A DNA stretch of 64,000 bases from Dyella sedimenti (GCF_022760995.1 NZ_JAKWJO010000002.1:248001-312000), one strand, 5' to 3'; positions 16,554 through 25,868 are shown, counted from the first letter of the stretch. The notes: a model not told the origin generated them from the letters alone. Program-made: numbers and translations.

Positions 16554-18781
16554 GGACCGTGGCCCGGCACGTAGGGGAAGCGCAGCGCCTGGTAGTAAGC
16601 GAGCGGATGTTCCGGCGCGGGGTAGCCGGCCGGCAACGGCAGGCCGTTGAGGCTCTGGAAATAGGCGATGCTGGCGTCGCGCCACCACTGCGCCTCCTTC
16701 TGCTGGATCGCCAGGAACACGGCCGCCTTGCGGTAGCGCTCCGCATCGATATGGCCGTCCAGACGTCCCCATGTCTCGCGCATCTTCTTCACGTCGTCGA
16801 CGCCCCGCGTGTAGTGCGTCACCAGCTCGTCCCACAGGGTATGGCCCGAGCGCATGCGATAGGTCCACGGCAGGTGGTGGAACCACAGCAGGTAGGCATC
16901 GGGAACGCGCCGCACATCGTCGAACTGCGCCGCGACCGGCGGCGCGTACTGCGCCACGGCGTTGCTGCCGGTGCTGCTGCGGTCGAAGCCGATGCCCTGC
17001 TTGTCGGCGCGGTGGTAGTACACCGGCGTCCAGTCCGCGCGCGGGCCGCTGGCATCCCACGGCTCGGGACCGTAGTGGTGGCCGTGGCCCATCAGGTGGT
17101 GCAGGCCAAGCGGCGTCATGTAGTCCACCACCGCCTCGCGCGAGAGCATCATCATGTCGACCACCGGCTTCACGAACGCCTCGTCGTTGCCGAAGGTCAT
17201 GCGCGTCCATTCCTCGGCGATGGCGCGCGAGGACAGCGTGGGATCCCAGGCCAGGCGACCGTACGCATACCAGTTGGCCTGGTCGAAGTCCGAGCCGCAC
17301 CAGTCGCGGTCGGCGCCGATGTTGGCCACGCCGGCCATGCCGGTCAGCGCGTGGCCGTCCAGCTCGCCGTCGACCACCTTGGCCACGGTGGAGCCCTTGC
17401 CCCTGGCCATGGTGTCGGCCGCCAGCGTTTCCTCGAACAGCGGCCCCAGGTAGACCAGGTGCGTGGCGAAGCCCAGGTACTCCTTGGTGACCTGGAATTC
17501 CATCATCAGCGGTGTCCTGGGCATGGCGCCGAACAGCGGATTGAAGGGTTCGCGCGGCTGGAAGTCGATCGGGCCGTTCTTCACCTGCAGCAGCACGTTG
17601 TCGCGGAACGCGCCGTCCAGCGGCTTGAACTCGGCATAGGCCTGCTTGGCGCGGTCGTCCACGTTGGTCTGCGAATAGACGAAGGCGCGCCACATGACGA
17701 TGCCGCCGTGCGGCGCCAGTGCATCGGCGAGCATGTTGGCGCCGTCGGCGTGGCTGCGGCCATAGTCCTGCGGACCCGGCTGTCCCTCCGAATTGGCCTT
17801 GACCAGGAAGCCGCCGAAGTCGGGAATCAGCCGATAGATCTCATCGGCCTTGTCGCGCCACCAACGCCGCACCTGCGGATCCAGCGGGTCGGCGGTCTTC
17901 AGTCCGCCCACCTCGATCGGCGCGCTGAAGCGCACGCTCAGGTACACGCGGATGCCGTACGGGCGGAACACGCCGGCTAGCGCCTTCACCTTGTCCAGGT
18001 AGAGCGGGGTGAGGATGGCGGGTTGCGCGTTGACGTTGTTGAGCACCGTGCCGTTGATGCCGATGGAGGCATTGGTGCGCGCGTAGTCGGTGTAGCGCGG
18101 GTCGAGCCAGTCGGGCAGCTTCTGCCAGTCCCAGATCGAGGCGCCCGCGTAGCCGCGCTCGACATGGCCGTCGAGGTTGTCCCAATGATCGAGCAGACGC
18201 AGCTTCATGCGGGTGGATTGGCGCAGGTCCAACTGGGCGATGGGCTGTTCCGTCTGCAGCAGGCGCAGGAAATGGAAGACGCCGTAGAGCACGCCCACAT
18301 CGTCCTGGCCGGCGATGACAGTGCCCGGATGGCCATCGATGACCACGCTGCGGATCAGGTAGCCGTCATGGCCCAGCCCGGCGGTATCGAGCTTGAGCCG
18401 CGCGACCAGCGGCGACGATGCCGGCGTGCCCACCACGATGGCGCCGTCGCGGGTGACCGTATCCTCCAGCGGCGGCGCCTTGCCCAGCAGGCCGCCCAGG
18501 CCGCGCAGCAGCTCCTGCCGGATCGCCTGCTGGGTCGGCGTGGCATCGCCCGCCAGCAACTGCGAGGCGTGGTCGCGGTATGTCGCCGCCTGCGCCGCCG
18601 GCAGCGCGTGGTAGCGCAGCCATAATTCGTAGCCGTCCTCCGCATGCGCCAGGCGCGCGCCGAACAAAGCCAGCAACGCCAGCAAGGCCGCGACCAGGCC
18701 GACCGGCACTGGCCGGCGGTCCCGGACAGCGCGTCCTTCGGCATCGGCGGTTATCGCTAACATATGCAAGAATGCGCTCAT
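16550..18781 (-). CDS. aguA: GH67 alpha-glucuronidase
   Basis: A 743-residue family 67 enzyme that removes (4-O-methyl)glucuronic acid from the non-reducing end of aldouronic acids. With the start at 18781 the acid is E332 in KANSEGQPGP; the two base residues are D406 in KNGPIDFQ and E434 in EFQVTKEYLG, spaced as in characterised GH67 enzymes. Other blocks are RLLDHWDNLDGHVERGYAG and LGPLFEETLAADTMARGKGS. A hydrophobic signal (VGLVAALLALLALFGARLAHA) is preceded by an unusually long, partly acidic n-region, so the start is uncertain: ATG 18781, ATG 18763 or GTG 18709. A degenerate xyl-box overlaps the second ATG, which argues that the true start may lie further downstream. First gene of a six-gene operon. 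Confidence 0.93.
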   Translation of the reverse strand: MSAFLHMLAITADAEGRAVRDRRPVPVGLVAALLALLALFGARLAHAEDGYELWLRYHALPAAQAATYRDHASQLLAGDATPTQQAIRQELLRGLGGLLGKAPPLEDTVTRDGAIVVGTPASSPLVARLKLDTAGLGHDGYLIRSVVIDGHPGTVIAGQDDVGVLYGVFHFLRLLQTEQPIAQLDLRQSTRMKLRLLDHWDNLDGHVERGYAGASIWDWQKLPDWLDPRYTDYARTNASIGINGTVLNNVNAQPAILTPLYLDKVKALAGVFRPYGIRVYLSVRFSAPIEVGGLKTADPLDPQVRRWWRDKADEIYRLIPDFGGFLVKANSEGQPGPQDYGRSHADGANMLADALAPHGGIVMWRAFVYSQTNVDDRAKQAYAEFKPLDGAFRDNVLLQVKNGPIDFQPREPFNPLFGAMPRTPLMMEFQVTKEYLGFATHLVYLGPLFEETLAADTMARGKGSTVAKVVDGELDGHALTGMAGVANIGADRDWCGSDFDQANWYAYGRLAWDPTLSSRAIAEEWTRMTFGNDEAFVKPVVDMMMLSREAVVDYMTPLGLHHLMGHGHHYGPEPWDASGPRADWTPVYYHRADKQGIGFDRSSTGSNAVAQYAPPVAAQFDDVRRVPDAYLLWFHHLPWTYRMRSGHTLWDELVTHYTRGVDDVKKMRETWGRLDGHIDAERYRKAAVFLAIQQKEAQWWRDASIAYFQSLNGLPLPAGYPAPEHPLAYYQALRFPYVPGHGP
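18749..18762 (-). promoter_or_regulatory. Degenerate xyl-box at the aguA start
   Basis: GGTTATCGCTAACA matches the XylR box at 11 of 14 positions. The half-site GCTAACA is intact; the other half is altered. It lies between aguA and the divergent regulator gene but overlaps the second candidate aguA start codon (18763). Confidence 0.5.
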
Positions 18782-18864
18782 ATCCGATCCGGAGTCAGTA
18801 GGGTTCCCCGTGCCCCGTACGACACGGTCGCTGCGGCTCCAGCTTCGCGCGAGGGGAAACGGCA

Positions 18865-19950
18865 TTGAAGAAGACAGGCAGGAAGTCGGTTCGCCGCAAG
18901 GGAGCCGCCGTGACGATCGACGACGTGGCCGCGCTCGCCAAGGTATCGGCCATGACGGTATCCCGCGTGGTCAACGGCCACAGCAAGGTGCGCGACTCCA
19001 CCCGCGAGCGCGTGCTGCACGCGGTGCAGGAACTGGGCTACATCCCCAACCTCGCCGCCAGCTCGCTGGCGGCGGCGCAGGACGCGCGCATCGCGCTGAT
19101 CTACACCAACCCCAGCGCGGCCTACCTGCGCGAGCTGCTGCTCGGCGCGCTGCGCGGCTCGGCGCGCACCGCGTCGCAGCTGGTCATCGAGGACTGGGAC
19201 GAGCTGGACGCCAACGGCGACCGCAAGGCCGCGCGCGCGCTGGCCAAGAGCGTCGCCGGGGTGATCCTGCCGCCCCCCCTGTGCGAATCGAAAGTGGTGA
19301 TCGAGGAACTGGTCGACGCCGGCGTGCCGGTGGTGGCGATCGCCTCCGGACGCTTCAACCACGACATCTCCAGCGTGCGCATCGACGACTACCTCGCCAG
19401 CAGGGAGATCACCGAGTACCTGCTCACGTCGGGCCACGCGCGCATCGCCTTCGTCAAGGGCCATCCCAACCAGACCGCCAGCACGCGGCGCTTCGAGGGC
19501 TACCAGGCCGCGCTCAAGGAGGCAGGCATCGCGCCGGACCCCGCGCTGGTGCAGCAGGGCTACTTCACCTACCGCTCGGGGCTGGAGGCGGTGGAAAAGC
19601 TGCTGTCGCTGAAGCGGCCGCCCACCGCCATCTTCGCCAGCAACGACGACATGGCGTCCGCCGCGATCTCGGTGGCGCACCGGCGCGGGCTGGATGTGCC
19701 GCGCGATCTTTCCATCGTGGGCTTCGACGATACCTCGGCGGCGACCACGGTGTGGCCGGAACTCACTACGGTGCGCCAGCCGATCGCCAGCATGGCCGAC
19801 TCGGCCATCGACATCCTGCAGCGCACGATCCGCCGCAAGGAAAGCGAAACCAAGGTGGTGGTCGATCACGTGGTCGCCCACCAGCTGATCAAGCGCGGCT
19901 CGGTGGCGCCGCCGCCGGCCACCGCCAGCGGCGGCAAGCCGCGCGGCTGA
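18865..19950 (+). CDS. xylR: LacI-family transcriptional regulator, XylR type
   Basis: A 361-residue LacI-family repressor. The DNA-binding helix-turn-helix is at residues 17-39 (TIDDVAALAKVSAMTVSRVV), followed by the hinge and a periplasmic-binding-protein-like sugar sensor ending near 340 with GFDDTSAATTVWPELTTVRQP. It begins with TTG at 18865, preceded at 8 nt by GAGGGG; a GTG at 18910 just before the helix-turn-helix is the alternative. It is divergent from aguA and converges on xylE. It is the only regulator in the xylan locus, and four LacI-type palindromes matching the Xanthomonas XylR box surround it. The simplest reading is that it represses all four units until xylose or a xylo-oligosaccharide binds. 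The name is by analogy; it is not AraC-type XylR of E. coli. Confidence 0.85.
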   Translation: MKKTGRKSVRRKGAAVTIDDVAALAKVSAMTVSRVVNGHSKVRDSTRERVLHAVQELGYIPNLAASSLAAAQDARIALIYTNPSAAYLRELLLGALRGSARTASQLVIEDWDELDANGDRKAARALAKSVAGVILPPPLCESKVVIEELVDAGVPVVAIASGRFNHDISSVRIDDYLASREITEYLLTSGHARIAFVKGHPNQTASTRRFEGYQAALKEAGIAPDPALVQQGYFTYRSGLEAVEKLLSLKRPPTAIFASNDDMASAAISVAHRRGLDVPRDLSIVGFDDTSAATTVWPELTTVRQPIASMADSAIDILQRTIRRKESETKVVVDHVVAHQLIKRGSVAPPPATASGGKPRG

Positions 19951-19990
19951 AAGAAGGCGACGGCGGACGAGGGCATCGCGGCGCACCACG

Positions 19991-21424
19991 CTAGCCCTCC
20001 ATCTGTTCCAGTTCCTTGCCGCGCGTCTCGTGCACGCAACGCAGCACGAACACGATCGACACCGCCGCCGCCGCCGCATACAGCCCATAGGCGCCCGCCA
20101 GGCCGATGCTGGCCAGCAGGATCGGAAAGGTCACGGTGATGGCGAAATTGGACGTCCATTGCGCCGCGCCCGCCACCGCCAGGCCCGAGCCGCGGATCTG
20201 GTTAGGGAACATCTCGCCCAGCATCACCCACATCACCGGCCCCCACGACATGTTGAAGAAGGCCACGTAGACATTGGCTGCCACCAGCGCCAGCGTGCCC
20301 ATCGCCGGCGACAGCGCGAGCTTGCCGCCAGCGTCCAGGCCCGCCCGGGCGAAGGCGAAGGTCACCAGCGACAACGTAATCGCCATGCCGACCGAACCGA
20401 TCCACAGCAGCGGCTTGCGCCCGACCTTGTCGATCAGCAGCACCGCGATCAGGCACGCGCCGATGCTCAGCGCGCCGGAAATCACGTTTATCAGCAGCGC
20501 GTCGCTTTCGGAGAAACCCACCGCCTGCCACAACACCGCGCCGTAGTAGAACACCACGTTGATGCCCACCAGCTGCTGGAACGCCGCCAGGCCGACGCCC
20601 ACCCAGACGATGGGGCGGATCTTGCCGCTGGCCTTGTCCAGCAGGTCCGACAGCCGCGGACGGTGGCGGTCCTGCGCCAGCGACGCGCCGATCTCGACCA
20701 GCTTGGTGCGCGCCTCGGCCTCGCCGTACAGGCGCGCCAGCACCGCCGCGGCCTCGACGTCGCGCTTGCGCACCACCAGGAAACGCGGGCTCTCGGGAAT
20801 GAACAGCAGCGAGACCAGGAACAGCGACGAGGGCAGCGCCTGCATCCAGAACATCCAGCGCCACGCATCCTGGCCCAGCCACAGCGTGCCGGTGGAGGCA
20901 CCGGCCGCCCTGGCCAGCAAGTAGTTGCTCAGGAAGGCACAGAACAGCCCGCTGATGATGGCGATCTGCTGCACCGTGGCCAGCCGTCCGCGATAGCGCG
21001 CCGGCGCCACCTCGGCGATATAGGCCGGGGCGATCACGCTGGCCGCGCCCACCGCGAAACCGCCGGTGATGCGCGCGGCGACGAACCAGGCGGCGCCGGC
21101 TGCCGCGCCCGCGCCCAGCGCCGACAGCAGGAACAGCAGCGCCGAGATGATAAGCACCGAGCGCCGCCCCCAGTAGTCGGCGACGCGGCCGGCGAAGAAC
21201 GCGCCCAGCGCGCAGCCGAGCAGCATCGAGGCGACCTCGAAGCCGATCGCCGCGGAGCTGGAATGGAAGGCCTGCTTCAGGCCGTCCACGGTGCCGTTGA
21301 TGACGCCGCTGTCGAAACCGAACAGGAAGCCGCCCAGGGTGGCGACGCAGCTGATCTGCACGATGAGCCGGGTGTTTTCCGCGTGCCGCGTGCCGAGCGC
21401 GCTTTCAAGCAGGACGCTGTTCAT
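19991..21424 (-). CDS. xylE: Sugar porter MFS, probable D-xylose:proton symporter
   Basis: A 477-residue MFS sugar-porter protein with 12 membrane segments, likely importing D-xylose with protons across the inner membrane. Sugar-porter signatures present: GFLFGFDSGVINGT in TM1, GRVADYWGRRS after TM2, PESPRFLV after TM6, QQLVGINVVFYYGAVLW in TM7 and DKVGRKPLL after TM8. The QQ-x-x-GIN sugar-contact residues are intact. It is third in the xylB-xylA-xylE unit, 109 nt after xylA, with a perfect 11-bp hairpin in the gap. Its 3' end faces the end of xylR 40 nt away. Glucose or other hexoses are possible alternative substrates; xylose is inferred from xylA and xylB. Confidence 0.88.
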   Translation of the reverse strand: MNSVLLESALGTRHAENTRLIVQISCVATLGGFLFGFDSGVINGTVDGLKQAFHSSSAAIGFEVASMLLGCALGAFFAGRVADYWGRRSVLIISALLFLLSALGAGAAAGAAWFVAARITGGFAVGAASVIAPAYIAEVAPARYRGRLATVQQIAIISGLFCAFLSNYLLARAAGASTGTLWLGQDAWRWMFWMQALPSSLFLVSLLFIPESPRFLVVRKRDVEAAAVLARLYGEAEARTKLVEIGASLAQDRHRPRLSDLLDKASGKIRPIVWVGVGLAAFQQLVGINVVFYYGAVLWQAVGFSESDALLINVISGALSIGACLIAVLLIDKVGRKPLLWIGSVGMAITLSLVTFAFARAGLDAGGKLALSPAMGTLALVAANVYVAFFNMSWGPVMWVMLGEMFPNQIRGSGLAVAGAAQWTSNFAITVTFPILLASIGLAGAYGLYAAAAAVSIVFVLRCVHETRGKELEQMEG

Positions 21425-21466
21425 GCCGTCGGTATCTCATGACCGTATGTCTGACCTTCCCCTATC

Positions 21467-21494
21467 GGCAAGGCACGTTCCTGCGTGCCTTGCC
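21467..21494 (-). other. Perfect 11-bp hairpin between xylA and xylE
   Basis: GGCAAGGCACG (21467-21477), loop TTCCTG, CGTGCCTTGCC (21484-21494). No U-run follows on the minus strand, so it is not a classical terminator. A segmental mRNA stabiliser or attenuator that keeps xylA message above that of the membrane protein gene xylE is the likely role. Confidence 0.6.
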
Positions 21495-21533
21495 GCCCCT
21501 CGATCCGACGCGGACGATGCGCGCCGCCGCCGC

Positions 21534-22874
21534 TCAGCGCAGCAGGTACTGGTTGAACAGGTTCTCGTAGCGTTCCTGCTTGCCGCTGGTCTTGGCCGGC
21601 TCGCCACTCTTCGCCGCCAGGTCGCGCAGGTCGGCCAGGCTGAGCTTGCCCTGCTCGAAGTCGCGGCCCGCGCCGGCATCGAAGCTGGCATAGCGTTCGG
21701 CGCGCCATTTTTCCAGCGGCGACTGAGTCAGCAGCGCGTGGGCCACTTCCAGGCCACGCGCGAACGCGTCCATGCCGCCGATATGGGCCAGGAACAGGTC
21801 ATCGGCATCGGTCGACTCGCGACGCACCTTGGCGTCGAAGTTCAGGCCGCCCGGCGCCAGGCCGCCCTGGCGCAGCACCACCAGCATCGCGCCCACGGTG
21901 TCGTACAGGTCGCTCGGGAACTGGTCGGTATCCCAGCCGTTCTGCGCATTGCCGCGGTTGGCGTCGATGCTGCCGAGCAGGCCGTGGTCGGAGGCCACCT
22001 GCAGATCGTGCTCGAAGGTATGGCCCGACAGCGTGGCATGGTTGGCCTCGATGTTGAGCTTGAAGTCCTTGTCCAGGCCGTGCTGCTGCAGGAAGCCGGC
22101 CACGGTGGCCGAGTCGAAGTCGTACTGGTGCTTCATCGGCTCCATTGGCTTGGGTTCGATCAGGAAGTTGCCCTTGAAGCCGATGCTGCGGCCATAGTCG
22201 CGTGCCAGGGTGAGGAAGCGCGCGAAGTGCTCCAGCTCGCGCTTCATGTTGGTGTTGTGCAGCGTGGCATAGCCCTCGCGGCCACCCCAGAACACGTAGT
22301 TGCCGCCGCCCAGCTCCACCGTGGCCTCCAGCGCCGCCTTGATCTGCGCCGCCGCGCGCGCCACCACCGCGAAATCGGGATTGGTCGCCGCGCCGTTCAT
22401 GTAGCGCGGATGGCTGAACAGGTTCGCCGTGCCCCACAGCAGCTTGATGCCGGTGGCCTGCTGGCGTTCCTTGGCCAGGGCCACCATGTGCTTGAGGTTC
22501 TTCTCGTATTCGGCCACGTCGTCGGCGTCCGGCGCCATGTCGATGTCGTGGAAGCAGTAGTACGGCACGCCCAGCTTGGTGAAGAACTCGAACGCGGCGT
22601 CGATCTTGTCCTCGGCGCGGCCCAGCGGCGTGCTGGCCGCCGTGTCCCACGGGTAGACACGCGTGCCCGGGCCGAACGGGTCATGCCCGGTGTTGCAGAA
22701 GCTGTGCCAGTAGCACACGGCGAAGCGCAGGTGCTCGGCCATGGTCTTGTCGCCGATCTTCTTGTTGGCGTCGTAGTGCTTGAAGGCCAGCGGGTTGTCC
22801 GATCCGAGGCCCTCGAACGGAATGCGGCCGATACCGGGGAAATATTCGCGTTTGCCGATGAAAGGGGTGCTCAT
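21534..22874 (-). CDS. xylA: Xylose isomerase
   Basis: A 446-residue class II xylose isomerase that interconverts D-xylose and D-xylulose in the cytoplasm. Metal and substrate blocks are all present: [31 protein letters not shown] (catalytic His), [35 protein letters not shown] (metal-ligand Glu), [20 protein letters not shown] and DTDQFPSD. Length matches the E. coli enzyme (440). The ATG at 22874 gives the standard N-terminus [16 protein letters not shown]; a longer frame to 22910 adds a non-family leader. It lies 49 nt downstream of xylB in the same operon, controlled by the perfect xyl-box at 24458. Confidence 0.96.
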   Translation of the reverse strand: MSTPFIGKREYFPGIGRIPFEGLGSDNPLAFKHYDANKKIGDKTMAEHLRFAVCYWHSFCNTGHDPFGPGTRVYPWDTAASTPLGRAEDKIDAAFEFFTKLGVPYYCFHDIDMAPDADDVAEYEKNLKHMVALAKERQQATGIKLLWGTANLFSHPRYMNGAATNPDFAVVARAAAQIKAALEATVELGGGNYVFWGGREGYATLHNTNMKRELEHFARFLTLARDYGRSIGFKGNFLIEPKPMEPMKHQYDFDSATVAGFLQQHGLDKDFKLNIEANHATLSGHTFEHDLQVASDHGLLGSIDANRGNAQNGWDTDQFPSDLYDTVGAMLVVLRQGGLAPGGLNFDAKVRRESTDADDLFLAHIGGMDAFARGLEVAHALLTQSPLEKWRAERYASFDAGAGRDFEQGKLSLADLRDLAAKSGEPAKTSGKQERYENLFNQYLLR

Positions 22875-22923
22875 GGGTTCGAGTCCTAGTCGGGAAGTGG
22901 TTGGATGCAAGCTCTGCGGCGAA

Positions 22924-24438
22924 TCAACCGGCGCCCGCCGCCGGGGGATTCGCGTAGAACGACCTGGCCACCTCGAGGTGGCGCAGAAACTGGCGGTAGT
23001 GGCCCTGGTAGGCCACGCTGTCTTTCGGATCCGGACGCGCCGACAGGCCGGGCGCGATCAGCACGTGCTCACGCGCGATAGTGGCCAGGTCGGCCTTCTC
23101 GCCCGTGGCGCGCGCATGCGCCCACAGCGCCTGCAAGGCGGCGCCGAACGCGGCGCCCTCGGCCTGCAGCGGCACTTCCACCGGCAGGCCGAACACGTCG
23201 GCCACCATCTGCCGCCATGCGGCACTGTGGCTGCCGCCGCCGGTGAGGCGGATGGCGTCGAAGCGCAGGCCGGCGCCCAGCAGGGCGTCGTAGCCGTTGC
23301 GCAGCGCGTAAGTCGCGCCTTCCATCGCGGCGCGGTAGACGTTGGCGCAGGTGAGGTTGCCCAGGTCCACGCCGTGCAGGCTGCCGCGCGCGTACGGCAG
23401 GTCCGGCGTGCGCTCGCCGTTGAAGAACGGCAGCATCACCAGGCCGCCCGCACCGGGCGCGGTTCCGGCCATCACCACATCGCCATCGCGCGTGCCGAAG
23501 CCGAAGGCCTTGGCCACGCCTTCGGTGGCGAGGGTGCAGTTCATGGTGCAGATCAGCGGCAACCAGCCGCCGGCGGAAGAGCAGAACGCGGCCCAGCCGG
23601 CCGCGTCGTCCACCACCGGATGGTCGGCGTGGGCGAACAGCGTGCCCGAGGTGCCCAGGCTCATGCTCAGCACGCCCGGCGCGACGTTGCCGGTGCCGAT
23701 CGCCGCCATCATGTTGTCACCGCCGCCGGCGGACACGCGCACGCTGCGCGGCAGGCCAAGTTCCGCGGCGATGGACGATGCGATGGGGAAGCTCGCGTCC
23801 GCCTTCACCAGCGGCGGCAGGCAGGCGGACAGGTCACGGTCCGGATCGGTGGCGGCGAGCAGCTCCGGCGACCAGCGTCGCGTGCGCACGTCCAGCCAGC
23901 CGGTGCCGGACGCGTCGCCGGATTCCATCCAGCGCTCGCCGGTGAGCCAGAAGTTCACGTAGTCGTGCGGCAGCAGGATCGTCGCCAGCCGCGCGTAGAC
24001 GTCCGGACGATGCTTGCGCGTCCACGGCAGCTTGGAGGCCGTATAGCCGGCCAGGATCGGATTGCCGGCAAGCTCGACGCAGCGCTGCGCGCCGCCGACG
24101 GCGTCCATGATCTCCTCGCATTCGCGCTGCGTGCTGGTATCGCACCACAGCTTGGCCGGCGCCAGCACCTGGCCGGCGGCATCCAGCGGCACGAAGCCAT
24201 GCTGCTGGCCCGACACCCCGATGGCGGCCACGCGCGAGCGCGAGGCCGCATCCAGCTTGCCGAAGCAGGTGCGGATCGCCCCGATCCACCATTCGGCCCG
24301 CTGCTCGCGGCTGCCGTCATCGCCGGCGATCAATTCGAGCGAATGGCCATGGGTGGCTACTACGCGGCGTGCCGCAGCATCGTAGGCGACCAGCTTGACG
24401 CTCTGGGTACCGACATCGAGTCCAACCACAAGGCTCAT
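22924..24438 (-). CDS. xylB: Xylulokinase
   Basis: A 504-residue FGGY-family kinase that phosphorylates D-xylulose to xylulose 5-phosphate for the pentose phosphate pathway. The N-terminal phosphate-binding loop is [15 protein letters not shown] (6-20). Xylulokinase-specific stretches are [15 protein letters not shown] and [15 protein letters not shown], with [13 protein letters not shown]; the second ATPase domain carries [30 protein letters not shown] and [20 protein letters not shown]. It is the first gene of xylB-xylA-xylE. A perfect xyl-box operator lies 20 bp before its start codon. Confidence 0.95.
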   Translation of the reverse strand: MSLVVGLDVGTQSVKLVAYDAAARRVVATHGHSLELIAGDDGSREQRAEWWIGAIRTCFGKLDAASRSRVAAIGVSGQQHGFVPLDAAGQVLAPAKLWCDTSTQRECEEIMDAVGGAQRCVELAGNPILAGYTASKLPWTRKHRPDVYARLATILLPHDYVNFWLTGERWMESGDASGTGWLDVRTRRWSPELLAATDPDRDLSACLPPLVKADASFPIASSIAAELGLPRSVRVSAGGGDNMMAAIGTGNVAPGVLSMSLGTSGTLFAHADHPVVDDAAGWAAFCSSAGGWLPLICTMNCTLATEGVAKAFGFGTRDGDVVMAGTAPGAGGLVMLPFFNGERTPDLPYARGSLHGVDLGNLTCANVYRAAMEGATYALRNGYDALLGAGLRFDAIRLTGGGSHSAAWRQMVADVFGLPVEVPLQAEGAAFGAALQALWAHARATGEKADLATIAREHVLIAPGLSARPDPKDSVAYQGHYRQFLRHLEVARSFYANPPAAGAG

Positions 24439-24750
24439 ACGTTTCCACAGCCCGAAATGTTAGCGCTACCATCAATCCAGCCAAGAAAACCCCCAACGAC
24501 GAAGCAAGCGCTCGCCAGTCGGAGGTTGCGGTGGGCCGACTGTACTCGCGCCTTCGGGAAAAGCCATGTCGCAGTGCAAAAAAGCGGGCGGCGCATGACC
24601 GCTGGCCGGCAACGACATGAACCGCATGCGCCAGCGGCGGCGCATACGGTTTCGCACCAGGACTCGACAATTGAGCAGCCTCGTTCAATACCGTAATGAC
24701 ATCGCGCGACGTCCGTTCATCACCGCTTCGCTTTCGCTCCGGAACGATGC
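24439..24750. other. Control region upstream of xylB
   Basis: About 310 bp without a gene. It holds the perfect xyl-box (24458-24471) next to xylB. I see no convincing -35/-10 pair, terminator or further repeat. The quinone-reductase gene ends at its right edge. Confidence 0.6.
24458..24471 (-). promoter_or_regulatory. Perfect xyl-box operator upstream of xylB
   Basis: TGTTAGCGCTACCA on the plus strand is the exact complement of the 14-bp XylR consensus TGGTAGCGCTAACA. It is 20 bp upstream of the xylB start codon and is the strongest copy in the window. Confidence 0.88.
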
Positions 24751-25743
24751 TTACACTTCCATCACCACTCGGCCATATGGGCGGCTTTCGATCAGGTAGC
24801 GCAAGGCCTCGGGGGCGTGTTCCAACGGGAAGGTCTTGCTGATCTTGGGCTTGAGCGCACCTTCACCCAGGTAACCGAAGATCGTACGCATGGCGGCGCC
24901 AATGGTTTCCGGCGCGAAGGCACGGAAGCTGAAACCGTGCACGGACGAGGCCTTCCAGATGATGTCGGTGACATCAACGTCGACCTCGCGGCCGCCCGCG
25001 TAGCCAGCGATCACGAGACTGCCGCCAAATGCCAGTGAGGCAAGGGCCTGACTCGTCAGCTTGCCGCTGACGCCATCCACGACAGTGTCAACACCTTTGC
25101 CTTCGGTGATGCGCATGACGCCGTCCTTGAGGGTCTCCCTGGAAAGGTCGATGACATGCTCGTAGCCATCCGCACGCGCCAGCTCGACCTTCTCGGTGGT
25201 GCTGGCCGTGGAGATCACTTTGGACGCGCCCAGCCGACGTGCAATCTGGACGGTTTCCATGCCCACGGCGCTGCCAATCGCTGGAGCGAGTACGGTCTGG
25301 CCTTCCTTGAACTTCGCCAGTTCGGTAAGCGCCAAGTAACCGGTCAAGTAACCGGCGCCCGCCAGAAACGCCGCGGCGTGCGCGTCATCCAGTTGAGCCG
25401 GCACGGGTATGAGGCCGCCTGCCGGAACGGCGACGAACTCTCGCCAAGTGCCGTCCACCGTCAAACCCAAACCCTGACCCGTAACGAAAACGCGATCGCC
25501 GGCATGGAACTGGGAACCGCCGGATTCGACAACGACGCCTACGCCGGTCTGGCCGCCAATGCGAGGCAGATTCTGGGGGGTGGCGAAATAGATGTGACCG
25601 GAACGGAAGGTGTTGTCCAGCGGGTTCACGCCGACCGCGCGCATGGCCACCAAGACCTCGCCGGCCTTGGGCACAGGGCGTTCCAGGGCGACCAGGCGGT
25701 TTTCCTCATAGCTTCCATAGGACTGATATTGAATGGCTTTCAT
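24751..25743 (-). CDS. Quinone oxidoreductase-like MDR dehydrogenase
   Basis: A 330-residue member of the zinc-free medium-chain dehydrogenase/reductase family, probably an NADPH-dependent quinone or enone reductase. The N-terminal GroES-like domain includes MKAIQYQSYGSYEENRL and VGVNPLDNTFRSG; the nucleotide-binding domain has an altered glycine motif, APAIGSAVGMETVQIARRLG, followed by SKVISTASTTEKVELARADG. The zinc-ligand cysteines of classical alcohol dehydrogenases are missing. The start at 25743 is four codons inside the longest frame and yields the usual N-terminus. It is divergent from an HxlR regulator across a 146-bp region with two matching palindromes, a common stress-response pairing. 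Base composition looks lower in GC than in the flanking xylan genes. The natural substrate is unknown. Confidence 0.85.
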   Translation of the reverse strand: MKAIQYQSYGSYEENRLVALERPVPKAGEVLVAMRAVGVNPLDNTFRSGHIYFATPQNLPRIGGQTGVGVVVESGGSQFHAGDRVFVTGQGLGLTVDGTWREFVAVPAGGLIPVPAQLDDAHAAAFLAGAGYLTGYLALTELAKFKEGQTVLAPAIGSAVGMETVQIARRLGASKVISTASTTEKVELARADGYEHVIDLSRETLKDGVMRITEGKGVDTVVDGVSGKLTSQALASLAFGGSLVIAGYAGGREVDVDVTDIIWKASSVHGFSFRAFAPETIGAAMRTIFGYLGEGALKPKISKTFPLEHAPEALRYLIESRPYGRVVMEV

Positions 25744-25813
25744 TGGGGATCTCAAAGACGGGTTCAGGGGTAAGGACCGGCCCTGAAGAAGGGCGGGCGC
25801 GGCTCTAAAGTTA

Positions 25814-25828
25814 GTTTAATAATGCAAC
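25814..25828. promoter_or_regulatory. Operator-like palindrome, distal copy
   Basis: GTTTAATAATGCAAC: right half identical to, left half two bases different from, the perfect palindrome at 25854-25868. The centres of the two sites are exactly 40 bp apart, about four helical turns, so two dimers would sit on the same DNA face. Confidence 0.6.
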
Positions 25829-25853
25829 CAAATTTGAAGTATGCCCCTGCGCG

Positions 25854-25868
25854 GTTGCATAATGCAAC
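25854..25868. promoter_or_regulatory. Operator-like palindrome, proximal copy
   Basis: GTTGCATAATGCAAC, a perfect 15-bp inverted repeat (7-bp arms around a central A), 22 bp before the HxlR start codon. It is the probable binding site of the HxlR protein, controlling both its own gene and the divergent oxidoreductase. Confidence 0.7.

Noticed and set aside
18782..18865. Extension of alpha-glucuronidase to an ATG at 18865
   Set aside because: The added residues have no signal-peptide character, no ribosome binding site is seen, and the frame would run into the xylR start.
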